Position numbers and translations under genes: made by a program. Under the pieces are notes generated by a model. It saw nothing but the letters and a program-made list of their open reading frames with translations. It had not been told where the DNA came from and did no database searches. Below are positions 1 through 7,617 of a stretch of DNA of 10,890 nt, piece by piece. Numbering within the stretch: position 1 is the stretch's first letter; every line of letters begins with the position of its first letter. This stretch comes from Pseudomonadota bacterium (lineage in GTDB: Bacteria; Pseudomonadota; Gammaproteobacteria; Burkholderiales; Burkholderiaceae_C): NCBI GenBank assembly GCA_023415035.1, contig JAEZLX010000122.1, positions 1 to 10,890 of the forward strand, read 5' to 3'.

Positions 1-672
1 GGCCGGGGCGGCGGCCTCGACCACGGGAGCCGGCTCGGCCGGCTCGGCGGCCGGTGCCTTGGCGGCTTCGGCCACCGGTGCGGCAGGCGCCGGGGCGGCC
101 GCGCCGGACTTGCCACCGGCGAAGAGGTTGCGGATCAGGTTCAGCTTCGGCGCGGCACCGCTCTGGGCGGCGTCCAGCTGCAGCGCCTTGCTGTAGGCCT
201 GGCTGGCCAGCTTGGCGTACACGTCGCCCAGGTTCTCGTGGGCGGTGGCATAGCTGGGGTTGGTGCGGATGGCCATTTCGAGGGCGGCCCTGGCCTTGTC
301 GAACTGGCTCTGGCCGGCATAGAGCACCGCCAGGTTGTTGTAGGGCTCAGGAAGTTCGGGATAGTCCTCGGTCAGCCTGGTGAAGGTGGCGATGGCATCG
401 GCCGTCTTGCCCGACTCGGTCTGGATCACGCCCTTGAGGAAGCGCATCTGAGGGTCGTTGGGGCGGTTGGACAGGTACTGCTCGGCCATGCTCAGGGCCT
501 CGCTGGCTTGGCCGGCCCGCAGCAGGCGGTTGACCTCCGCGTAGGCGTCGGTCTGGGCGAATGCGGCCACGGGTGCTGCAAGCGCGGCCACCAGGGCGGC
601 GACCAGCGGCAGACGGCGCAGGGAAAGCAGCGAGCCGGACGCGGAACGATGGGAAGTCATGGGTTGGGTCAT
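1..672 (-). CDS. Secreted tetratricopeptide-repeat (TPR) protein, C-terminus cut off by window edge
   Basis: I read 224 codons from ATG at 672 with no stop before the window edge. Residues 1-40 form a signal peptide: basic start, hydrophobic stretch LPLVAALVAALAAPVAAFA, and a probable cleavage after A39, so the product should be exported. Three to four TPR-like helical hairpins follow at about 42-75, 76-109 (FLKGVIQTESGKTADAIATF), 110-143 (YNNLAVLYAGQSQFDKARAA) and a shortened one at 144-171. From about residue 188 the chain is a low-complexity Ala/Pro/Glu tail that runs off the edge. The start at 672 is preferred over an in-frame ATG at 660 because a GAGG motif lies a few bases upstream of it. 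TPR repeats bind proteins; the partner is unknown. It diverges from cysS across a 224-bp gap. The TPR and export calls are firm, and the specific function is not known. Confidence 0.85.
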   Translation of the reverse strand, partial: MTQPMTSHRSASGSLLSLRRLPLVAALVAALAAPVAAFAQTDAYAEVNRLLRAGQASEALSMAEQYLSNRPNDPQMRFLKGVIQTESGKTADAIATFTRLTEDYPELPEPYNNLAVLYAGQSQFDKARAALEMAIRTNPSYATAHENLGDVYAKLASQAYSKALQLDAAQSGAAPKLNLIRNLFAGGKSGAAAPAPAAPVAEAAKAPAAEPAEPAPVVEAAAPA

Positions 673-736
673 GGTGCCTCGCGGTTTTCTGGGTCGATGC
701 GGAACAATCGGTGGAACAGGCCTTCCCGGTCGGATT

Positions 737-779
737 CCGCCGGGCGGCGCAGCTGCCCTCCCGGCGGGCTGGCTATACT
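737..779 (+). promoter_or_regulatory. Candidate cysS promoter with 8-bp inverted repeat
   Basis: In the divergent gap between the TPR gene and cysS, TATACT (774-779) is a good -10 match about 118 bases before the cysS ATG. No convincing -35 lies at the right distance. Just upstream, CCGCCGGG (737-744) pairs perfectly with CCCGGCGG (760-767) across a 15-base loop. The right arm sits where the -35 would be, so the repeat could be an operator or simply GC-rich structure. The remaining leader, 780-896, shows no riboswitch or leader peptide that I recognise. Confidence 0.35.
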
Positions 780-896
780 GCGGGCATTGTATCTGAGGGG
801 TGCCGGAATGCATGGCCTGCTGGCCATCGTCAGATCGTTGCGTCTGCCGGCGCGGCAACGTGCCGCTGTTTCCGTTCCGGGCACACCGTCCTTCCC

Positions 897-2281
<1,385 letters not shown>

Positions 2282-2282
<1 letters not shown>

Positions 2283-2932
2283 TGGCCACTGCCACATTGC
2301 CGCCGCCGGGTGACGACGCGCCGCCCTACTGGCAGGACGCCTGTCGGCACCTGATGCGGCGCGACCGCGTCATGAAAAAGCTCATCCCTGCGCATGCGGG
2401 TGCGTACCTGCAGTCGAGGGGGGACGCCTTCGTCACGCTCGCGCGTTCGATCGTGGGGCAGCAGATCTCGGTCAAGGCGGCGCAGTCCGTGTGGGACCGC
2501 TTCGAGAAGCTGCCGCGCAAGATGACGCCTGCGCAGGTGCTCAAGCTCAAGGTTGACGACATGCGTGCGGCGGGCCTGTCCGCACGCAAGACCGAATATC
2601 TGGTGGACCTGGCGCTGCATTTCGCCAACGACCAGGTCCATGCGGACGAGTGGGCAGAGATGGACGACGAGGCCATCATCCGCGAGCTGGTGGCCATCCG
2701 TGGCATCGGCCGCTGGACGGCCGAGATGTTCCTGATCTTCCACCTCAAGCGGCCGAACGTGCTGCCGCTGGACGATGTCGGCTTGCAGCAGGGCATCAGC
2801 CAGTGCTATTTTTCGGGGGAGCCCGTCAGCCGCAGCGAGATGCGCGAAGTGGCGGCGTCCTGGGCACCCTATTGCAGCGTGGCGACTTGGTATATTTGGC
2901 GCTCGCTGGACCCGGTCCCAGTGGCCTACTGA
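2282..2932 (+). CDS. AlkA/MPG-type DNA-3-methyladenine glycosylase (HhH-GPD family)
   Basis: This 216-residue base-excision-repair enzyme should remove alkylated purines such as 3-methyladenine from DNA. It has the helix-hairpin-helix at about 137-147 (VAIRGIGRWTA), which binds the DNA backbone, and the catalytic aspartate in LPLDDVGLQQ (D164/D165; by comparison with E. coli AlkA the second Asp is catalytic). SIVGQQISVKAA (56-67) and the closing WYIWRSLDP (203-211) are also typical. It lacks the extra N-terminal domain of E. coli AlkA, so it is the short form common in bacteria. The ATG at 2282 overlaps the cysS stop by one base, and GGGAG (2269-2273) lies 8 bases upstream, so coupling with cysS is likely. 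Exact substrate range cannot be read from sequence. Confidence 0.93.
2888..2896 (+). promoter_or_regulatory. Possible extended -10 promoter for accA-tilS
   Basis: TGGTATATT fits an extended -10 (TGn plus TATATT) about 60 bases before the accA start. It lies within the codons for the conserved WYIW of the glycosylase, so coding constraint alone may explain it, and no -35 at proper spacing is visible. Weak candidate. Confidence 0.2.
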
Positions 2933-2956
2933 AGAACAGACCCGGAGCAAAACATC

Positions 2957-3931
<975 letters not shown>

Positions 3932-3941
3932 GCGCGCCACA

Positions 3942-3967
3942 AGCCTGCTGCGGGATGCCGGCAGGCT
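3942..3967 (+). other. Intercistronic hairpin between accA and tilS
   Basis: AGCCTGC (3942-3948) pairs with GCAGGCT (3961-3967), and inside it CGG (3951-3953) pairs with CCG (3958-3960) around a GATG loop, with a two-base TG bulge. Ten pairs in 26 bases make a stable hairpin in the 51-base gap. No T-run follows, so it is not a classical terminator. It could slow or partly end transcription, protect the upstream mRNA from 3' exonucleases, or be incidental. Confidence 0.5.
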
Positions 3968-3982
3968 GCTAGCATCGCGCGC

Positions 3983-4936
3983 ATGACCTTGTCCGTGACG
4001 GCCGCGCTGGCCCGTTTCGAACCCCGCCTGCCGGTGGCCGTCGCCTACAGCGGCGGCGCCGATTCGACGGCCCTGCTGCTGGCCTGCCTGGAGCGCTGGC
4101 CGGGGCAGGTGCGCGCCATCCATGTGAACCACGGCCTGCAGGCCGCTGCCGCTGCCTTCGAGCAGCATTGCCGCAAGCGTTGCGGGCAATGGTCGGTGCC
4201 GCTGGTGGTGTGCCAGGTGCGCGCCGGCAACGCGCCCGGGCAGAGCCCGGAAGATGCCGCACGGGACGCGCGCTACCGTGCGCTGGCACATGCTGCCGCC
4301 ACCGCCTGGCCCGATGACGGCGTGCTTGACGTGGCCCTGGGCCAGCACGCGGACGACCAGGTCGAGACGGTGCTGCTGGCGCTCTCGCGCGGCGCCGGCC
4401 TGCCGGGTCTGGCCGGCATGCCGGCGAGCTGGGAGAGGGGTGGCGTGCGTTTCCATCGGCCCCTGCTCGCGGTGGCGGGGGAGGACCTGCGCGCCTGGCT
4501 GCGGCAGCGCGGCGTGGACTGGGTCGAGGATCCGACCAACGCGGATGCGCGTTACACGCGCAACCGCATCCGCCAGGAACTGTTGCCTGCGCTGCAGACC
4601 TGTTTCCCGCATTTCCGGGACACGGTGGCGCGCAGTGCGCGGCATGCGGCCGAGGCTCAGGGTCTGCTGGCCGGGCTGGCTCGGCAGGATCTGGTCCAGG
4701 CCGGCGATCCGCCGCGCATCGACGTGCTGCGCGGGCTTTCGCCCGAGCGTCGCGCCAACGTGCTGAGGCATTGGCTCAAAGGCGTGGCGGGCAGGGCGCC
4801 CAGTGCCGCCCAGCTGGACGAGCTGGTGTCGCAGATCGAGGCTTGCCGCACGCGCGGGCACGACATCCGCGTGAAGGTGGCGGCAGGTTTTGCCGTGCGG
4901 CAGCGCGATGTGCTGACATACCTGCCGCACTTATAA
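3983..4936 (+). CDS. tilS: tRNA(Ile)-lysidine synthetase, short form
   Basis: This 317-residue N-type ATP pyrophosphatase makes lysidine at C34 of the CAU-anticodon isoleucine tRNA so that it reads AUA. The PP-loop SGGADS (23-28), HVNHGL (47-52), HADDQVET (122-129) and the tRNA-contacting EDPTNAD / TRNRIR block (182-197) are all present. At 317 residues it is much shorter than E. coli TilS (432 residues). The chain ends after the middle helical domain and a short tail, so the C-terminal tRNA-binding domain (TilS_C) seems absent, as in other known short forms. The start at 3983 has no obvious Shine-Dalgarno; the preceding gap contains the hairpin noted above. The tilS stop codon is part of the TATAAT proposed for lysC. 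Confidence 0.95.
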   Translation: MTLSVTAALARFEPRLPVAVAYSGGADSTALLLACLERWPGQVRAIHVNHGLQAAAAAFEQHCRKRCGQWSVPLVVCQVRAGNAPGQSPEDAARDARYRALAHAAATAWPDDGVLDVALGQHADDQVETVLLALSRGAGLPGLAGMPASWERGGVRFHRPLLAVAGEDLRAWLRQRGVDWVEDPTNADARYTRNRIRQELLPALQTCFPHFRDTVARSARHAAEAQGLLAGLARQDLVQAGDPPRIDVLRGLSPERRANVLRHWLKGVAGRAPSAAQLDELVSQIEACRTRGHDIRVKVAAGFAVRQRDVLTYLPHL

Positions 4937-4937
4937 T
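4932..4937 (+). promoter_or_regulatory. Perfect -10 box, candidate lysC promoter
   Basis: TATAAT overlaps the tilS stop codon and would start transcription near 4944, about 93 bases before the lysC ATG. The only -35-like hexamer upstream is CTGACA (4913-4918), but its 13-base spacing is too short. The -35 contact is therefore weak or an activator is needed. Confidence 0.4.
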
Positions 4938-5036
4938 ATTGGGTTTTGTCCTTTAGGCGTGCCGGGCCTTCCGGCCGGAACGGACGCCCGGGCCTGGCCG
5001 GCTTGAGCCGGCAGCCCCAACCTTATCTCGTCTCCA
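4938..5036 (+). promoter_or_regulatory. Structured GC-rich lysC leader
   Basis: The leader can fold into two hairpins. In the first, GGCGT (4956-4960) pairs with ACGCC (4984-4988), enclosing GCCGG/CCGGC (4961-4965 with 4971-4975). The second is GCCGGC-TTGA-GCCGGC (4997-5012). TTCCGGCCGGAA (4969-4980) is also a perfect 12-bp palindrome, which gives an alternative pairing. It does not look like the lysine riboswitch to me, no run of Lys or Thr codons that would suggest a leader peptide is apparent, and no T-run follows. There is no Shine-Dalgarno before the lysC ATG (CTCGTCTCCA). A role in lysC control is inference only. Confidence 0.4.
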
Positions 5037-6317
5037 ATGGCTCTGATTGTTCACAAGTACGGCGGCACCTCGATGGGGTCGACCGAGCGCATCCGCAATG
5101 TGGCCAGGCGCGTGGCCAAGTGGCACAAGGCAGGCCACAGCATGATCGTGGTGCCCAGCGCCATGAGCGGTGAGACCAACCGTCTGCTGGCGCTGGCCAA
5201 GGAAGTGGCTCCGGAGAAGCCGGGCAAGTCCTATCGCCGCGAGCTTGACATGGTGGCTGCCACCGGCGAGCAGGCATCGTCGGCGCTGCTGGCCATCGCG
5301 CTGCAGGCCGAGGGTGTCGAGTCCGTCAGCTACACGGGCTGGCAGGTGCCGGTGCGCACCGACGACTCGTACACCAAGGCGCGCATCGAATCGATCGACG
5401 ACGCGCGCGTGCGCGCCGACCTCGAGGCTGGCAAGGTGGTTGTCATCACGGGCTTCCAGGGCATTGACGGGGGCGGCAACATCACCACGCTCGGCCGCGG
5501 CGGCAGCGACACCTCGGCTGTGGCCATCGCGGCCGCGCTCAAGGCCGACGAATGCCTGATCTACACCGATGTGGATGGCGTGTACACGACGGATCCGCGC
5601 GTGGTGCCCGAGGCCCGCCGCATGTCGCGCGTGAGCTTCGAGGAGATGCTGGAGATGGCCAGCATGGGCTCGAAGGTGCTGCAGATCCGTTCGGTGGAAT
5701 TTGCCGGCAAGTACAAGGTCCCGCTGCGTGTGCTCTCGAGCTTCACGCCCTGGGACATCGATCTGAAAGAAGAGGCCGCATCCGGCACCCTGATCACTTT
5801 TGAGGAAGACGCAGACATGGAACGAGCCGTTGTTTCCGGCATTGCCTTCAGCCGCGATGAAGCCAAGATCTCCGTGCTGGGTGTGCCCGACAAGCCGGGC
5901 ATTGCCTACCAGATCCTGGGCACGGTGGCTGCCGCCAACATTGAGGTGGACGTCATCATCCAGAACCTGAGCAAGGACGGCAAGACCGACTTCAGCTTCA
6001 CGGTCAACCGCAACGAGTTCCAGCGCACGCTGGACCTGCTCAAGAGCCAGGTTGTGCCGTCCCTGGGCGCCGCCGACGTGGTGGGCGACAACCGCATCTG
6101 CAAGGTGTCGATCGTCGGCATCGGCATGCGCAGCCACGTGGGTGTGGCCAGCCGCATGTTCAAGTGCCTGAGCGACGAGGGCATCAACATCCAGATGATC
6201 TCGACCTCGGAAATCAAGACCTCGGTCGTGATCGACGAGAAGTACATGGAACTGGCCGTGCGCGCGCTGCACCGCGAGTTCGAGCTCGACAAGGACGCCG
6301 AAGTCGAGTCCCGTTGA
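5037..6317 (+). CDS. lysC: Aspartate kinase (aspartokinase) with C-terminal ACT domains
   Basis: This 426-residue enzyme phosphorylates aspartate, the first step to lysine, methionine, threonine and diaminopimelate. The kinase domain begins with VHKYGGTSMG (5-14) and includes the TGEQASSALL (76-85) and GRGGSDTSAVAIA (153-165) segments and YTDVDGVYTTDPR (176-188). Two ACT domains follow at about 264-340 and 345-420; in this family they bind lysine and/or threonine for feedback inhibition. Length matches the monofunctional Bacillus/Corynebacterium-type enzyme, without a fused homoserine dehydrogenase. The start is set by the conserved MALIVHKYGG, although no Shine-Dalgarno precedes it. An internal ATG at codon 261 with a good ribosome-binding site suggests a separate beta product (own entry). 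The gene is followed by a palindrome and a tRNA-Ser gene. Confidence 0.97.
   Translation: MALIVHKYGGTSMGSTERIRNVARRVAKWHKAGHSMIVVPSAMSGETNRLLALAKEVAPEKPGKSYRRELDMVAATGEQASSALLAIALQAEGVESVSYTGWQVPVRTDDSYTKARIESIDDARVRADLEAGKVVVITGFQGIDGGGNITTLGRGGSDTSAVAIAAALKADECLIYTDVDGVYTTDPRVVPEARRMSRVSFEEMLEMASMGSKVLQIRSVEFAGKYKVPLRVLSSFTPWDIDLKEEAASGTLITFEEDADMERAVVSGIAFSRDEAKISVLGVPDKPGIAYQILGTVAAANIEVDVIIQNLSKDGKTDFSFTVNRNEFQRTLDLLKSQVVPSLGAADVVGDNRICKVSIVGIGMRSHVGVASRMFKCLSDEGINIQMISTSEIKTSVVIDEKYMELAVRALHREFELDKDAEVESR
5802..5819 (+). promoter_or_regulatory. Internal ribosome-binding site and ATG for a lysC beta subunit
   Basis: GAGGAA (5802-5807) stands 9 bases before an in-frame ATG at 5817, codon 261 of lysC. 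This lies exactly in the linker between the kinase domain and the first ACT domain (FEEDAD-MERAVVSG). Initiation here would give a 166-residue ACT-only polypeptide ending at 6317. The same arrangement, with overlapping in-frame alpha and beta subunits, is established for the Bacillus subtilis and Corynebacterium glutamicum enzymes. The internal site has a better Shine-Dalgarno than the main lysC start. Confidence 0.6.
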
Positions 6318-6330
6318 ACGGAAGTTGTTG

Positions 6331-6358
6331 TTGTCGCGACAAAGGGCCAGAAATGGCC
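6331..6358. repeat. 12-bp palindrome and GNRA-loop hairpin between lysC and tRNA-Ser
   Basis: TTGTCGCGACAA (6331-6342) is a perfect palindrome 13 bases after the lysC stop. Immediately after it, GGCCA-GAAA-TGGCC (6345-6358) is a 5-bp stem with a GNRA tetraloop. No T-run follows. The palindrome could be a protein-binding site and the hairpin a processing or 3'-end signal for lysC mRNA; both are inference. Confidence 0.45.
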
Positions 6359-6369
6359 AAAAGTTGAGG

Positions 6370-6375
6370 CATAAT
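6370..6375 (+). promoter_or_regulatory. Possible -10 of the tRNA-Ser promoter
   Basis: CATAAT ends 10 bases before the first tRNA base. No good -35 is seen 16-18 bases upstream, so this is a weak call based on position and the local A/T-rich patch. Confidence 0.3.
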
Positions 6376-6385
6376 ATGCGTTTCC

Positions 6386-6478
6386 GGAGCGATGACCGAG
6401 TGGCCGAAGGTGCTCCCCTGCTAAGGGAGTATGGGGTGTAGAGCCTCATCGAGGGTTCGAATCCCTCTCGCTCCGCCA
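6386..6478 (+). tRNA. tRNA-Ser (anticodon GCT)
   Basis: The complete class II cloverleaf is visible. Acceptor GGAGCGA (6386-6392) pairs with TCGCTCC (6468-6474), followed by discriminator G and an encoded CCA (6476-6478). Anticodon stem CTCCC (6413-6417) pairs with GGGAG (6425-6429) around the loop CTGCTAA, with anticodon GCT at 6420-6422, so it reads AGC and AGU. A long variable arm spans about 6430-6450, as expected for serine tRNA. T-arm GAGGG (6451-6455) / CCCTC (6463-6467) encloses TTCGAAT. Sequence composition changes just after the gene, which fits the known use of tRNA-Ser genes as integration sites, but no second copy of the 3' end was found in the window. Confidence 0.98.
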
Positions 6479-6544
6479 GTTACCCTTCTAACTCAACGAA
6501 TTACGAGGGTTTTCTGGATAGGGCCTTACTAGCCCAAAAAAGAA

Positions 6545-6579
6545 GCAAAGCCGCCCTGCTAAAAGCTTGGCGGCTTTTT
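6545..6579. terminator. Bidirectional rho-independent terminator
   Basis: AGCCGCC (6549-6555) pairs with GGCGGCT (6569-6575), and flanking AA/TT pairs extend the stem. Plus-strand transcripts then meet TTTTT (6575-6579), so this can end the tRNA-Ser transcript. On the minus strand the stem is followed by TTTTTT (complement of 6535-6540) just past a short linker, so it can also stop transcripts coming leftward. That would suit a former minus-strand gene ending at 6604. Confidence 0.85.
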
Positions 6580-6603
6580 GCTTTGTGGTGATCTCCCTTC
6601 ACT

Positions 6604-6714
6604 TCAACGGATCTGGATCTGCTCGCTGGTGTCCTCCGGCTTTTGCAGCGCGGTGCATTGAAACCCAGGTGGATCAGCTTTCGTGAACTGTGCCTGTCTT
6701 TTGACATTTGCTAC
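6604..6714 (-). pseudogene. Possible 3' remnant of a lost minus-strand gene
   Basis: Between an in-frame TAG (complement of 6715-6717) and a TGA (complement of 6604-6606) this frame encodes 36 residues ending in ALQKPEDTSEQIQIR. It has no start codon, but the hydrophilic, mixed composition looks like a real protein C-terminus. A terminator active in this direction lies about 25 bases past the stop. I do not recognise the family. The interrupting TAG falls inside the left arm of the 9-bp inverted repeat at 6709-6717. Another frame on the same strand also looks mildly coding, so this is a tentative call. Confidence 0.25.
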
Positions 6715-6830
6715 CTAGGACGAGCAGCAGAGGTACTTCGGCTTTCAACCTATTGCGCTCCTAGGAGCTCTACCAGCCACACCAGGCGAAGTCCAGTGTC
6801 AATGACGAGCTGACTTTGAAATAGGTAGCA
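6709..6830. repeat. 122-bp segment bounded by 9-bp inverted repeats
   Basis: TGCTACCTA (6709-6717) recurs as its exact complement TAGGTAGCA (6822-6830). The flanks show no target-site duplication and the repeat does not extend further. It might be a tiny miniature-element-like insertion, but a 9-bp pair at this distance can also occur by chance. Confidence 0.3.
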
Positions 6831-6969
6831 GCCCACTGCCACATTTCCGTGGAATAGTTCTCGCCGCGCGCATGCGTCATGTGACCTGATCGTCCTGTGG
6901 ATGATCTCGATCAAACTGGCTGGAAGCGGGGCGGGGTACAACGTAGCTAAACCATGAGTTGCGTTGGGA

Positions 6970-7302
6970 ATGAACCAGGAAATTTTCATCGTCGCGTTAC
7001 GTTGCTTTCGCAAGCAAGTGAAGACCGACAGTGGCCGCCGATTTACACAGATGCAGTTGGACAAGGGAAGACTCACCCCTGAGTTCCATGCGGCAGCGCG
7101 AAAGGCGCTGAAAGAGTGGTCGGAGAGTGCAAAGGAGGCGGTGCCCGGTGTCCGGCTTCCGGTCGTGGTGCGGCTGCCTGGCATTGTGCCGACGCGCAGT
7201 TGCCGTCACTGGGTGTACGGAATCCATCGGGGCGGAAAACGCAAGACGAGCCACTACATTGGTCGCTGCATGCGCCTCGCGGCTGGCAGGGTCTCTGCTT
7301 GA
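6970..7302 (+). CDS. Hypothetical basic protein (110 residues)
   Basis: I do not recognise this family. The frame runs from ATG at 6970 (an in-frame TTG at 6964 is an alternative) to TGA at 7302, with an in-frame stop just upstream at 6955-6957. Hand counting over the frame gives about 69% G+C at third positions against 50% at second positions. That is the phase pattern of real coding sequence, but the third-position value is lower than in the neighbouring core genes, which suggests foreign origin. The product is basic, with no membrane segment. It contains a helical, charged middle (RLTPEFHAAARKALKEW) and a C-terminal part with WVYGIHRGGKRKTSHYIGRC, which could bind nucleic acid. There is no good Shine-Dalgarno. 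It stands alone between two terminators. Confidence 0.45.
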   Translation: MNQEIFIVALRCFRKQVKTDSGRRFTQMQLDKGRLTPEFHAAARKALKEWSESAKEAVPGVRLPVVVRLPGIVPTRSCRHWVYGIHRGGKRKTSHYIGRCMRLAAGRVSA

Positions 7303-7589
7303 AGCAGGAGCCGATCCACGCCCGACATAGCGCCCCGGCGCGCTGCAAGCGGCGTCTCAGGAAAGTCGGGTTACAAAGAGCGGCGTCAGCAGCAGCGGCC
7401 GTCATGGCTGCCGAGCAGGGGGTGGACTCTGTCTGCCGGTGCCAACCAGTGAGGAGGTTCTATCACCACCAAGGAGCCGCTCCCGGAATCACGGGTTTGG
7501 GCGGTATATTTGGAACTTGTTTTGCCGGACGCCAGGATTCATGCGGTTGGGGGCGGTGCTGAGGTGCCCCTGACTGCCCGAACGAAGAG
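7303..7589. other. Non-coding or decayed stretch before an orphan terminator
   Basis: No reading frame here has a credible start, ribosome-binding site and family match. One plus-strand frame ending at 7330 holds an ankyrin-like segment (LLEAGADPRPT), and a strong AGGAGG (7452-7457) has no start codon at working distance. TATATT (7505-7510) could be the -10 of a short transcript ending at the terminator at 7590-7617. GTTGGGGGCGGT (7545-7556) can partly pair with ACTGCCCGAAC (7573-7583), so such a transcript would be structured. Confidence 0.4.
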
Positions 7590-7617
7590 CCCAAGTGCAT
7601 GCGCTTGGGTTTTTTTT
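7590..7617 (+). terminator. Strong plus-strand rho-independent terminator
   Basis: CCCAAGTG (7590-7597) pairs with CGCTTGGG (7602-7609), with one T:G wobble and a CATG tetraloop, followed directly by eight T residues (7610-7617). It is a textbook intrinsic terminator. The nearest plus-strand reading frame ends almost 290 bases upstream, so either that transcript has a long 3' end or a separate small RNA ends here. Confidence 0.88.

Larger units (their letters stand above)
6582..6963. other. Low-G+C stretch with no confident gene
   Basis: This 382-base stretch is clearly less GC-rich than its flanks (28/60 in 6661-6720). No frame is open for a normal gene length with a start and ribosome-binding site. 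It contains short coding-looking scraps on both strands, a 12-bp palindrome GCTCCTAGGAGC (6757-6768) and a 9-bp inverted repeat, described separately. It is best read as decayed accessory DNA beside the tRNA gene. Confidence 0.5.

Noticed and set aside
561..896. Upstream extension of the cysS reading frame
   Set aside because: It would add 112 non-homologous residues and run across the divergent TPR gene; CysS proteins begin at the MTLRIYNTL region.
4938..5036. Lysine riboswitch ahead of lysC
   Set aside because: The leader is about 100 bases, too short for the five-helix L-box, and none of its conserved core segments is recognisable.
4953..6449. A 498-residue open frame on the minus strand
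   Set aside because: It is antisense to lysC and runs into the tRNA-Ser gene; no recognisable domain.
6501..6707. A 68-residue minus-strand frame
   Set aside because: It reads through the bidirectional terminator at 6545-6579 and has an Arg/Ser-rich, non-protein-like sequence.
6750..7184. A 144-residue minus-strand frame in the low-G+C region
   Set aside because: Its first half is a serine-rich antisense shadow of the better-supported plus-strand frame. The second half (from an ATG at 6989) looks slightly coding but has no ribosome-binding site or known family.
7116..7562. A 148-residue plus-strand frame
   Set aside because: Overlaps the 110-residue frame out of phase, composition is Cys/Arg/Gly-rich and irregular, and no ribosome-binding site or domain is seen.
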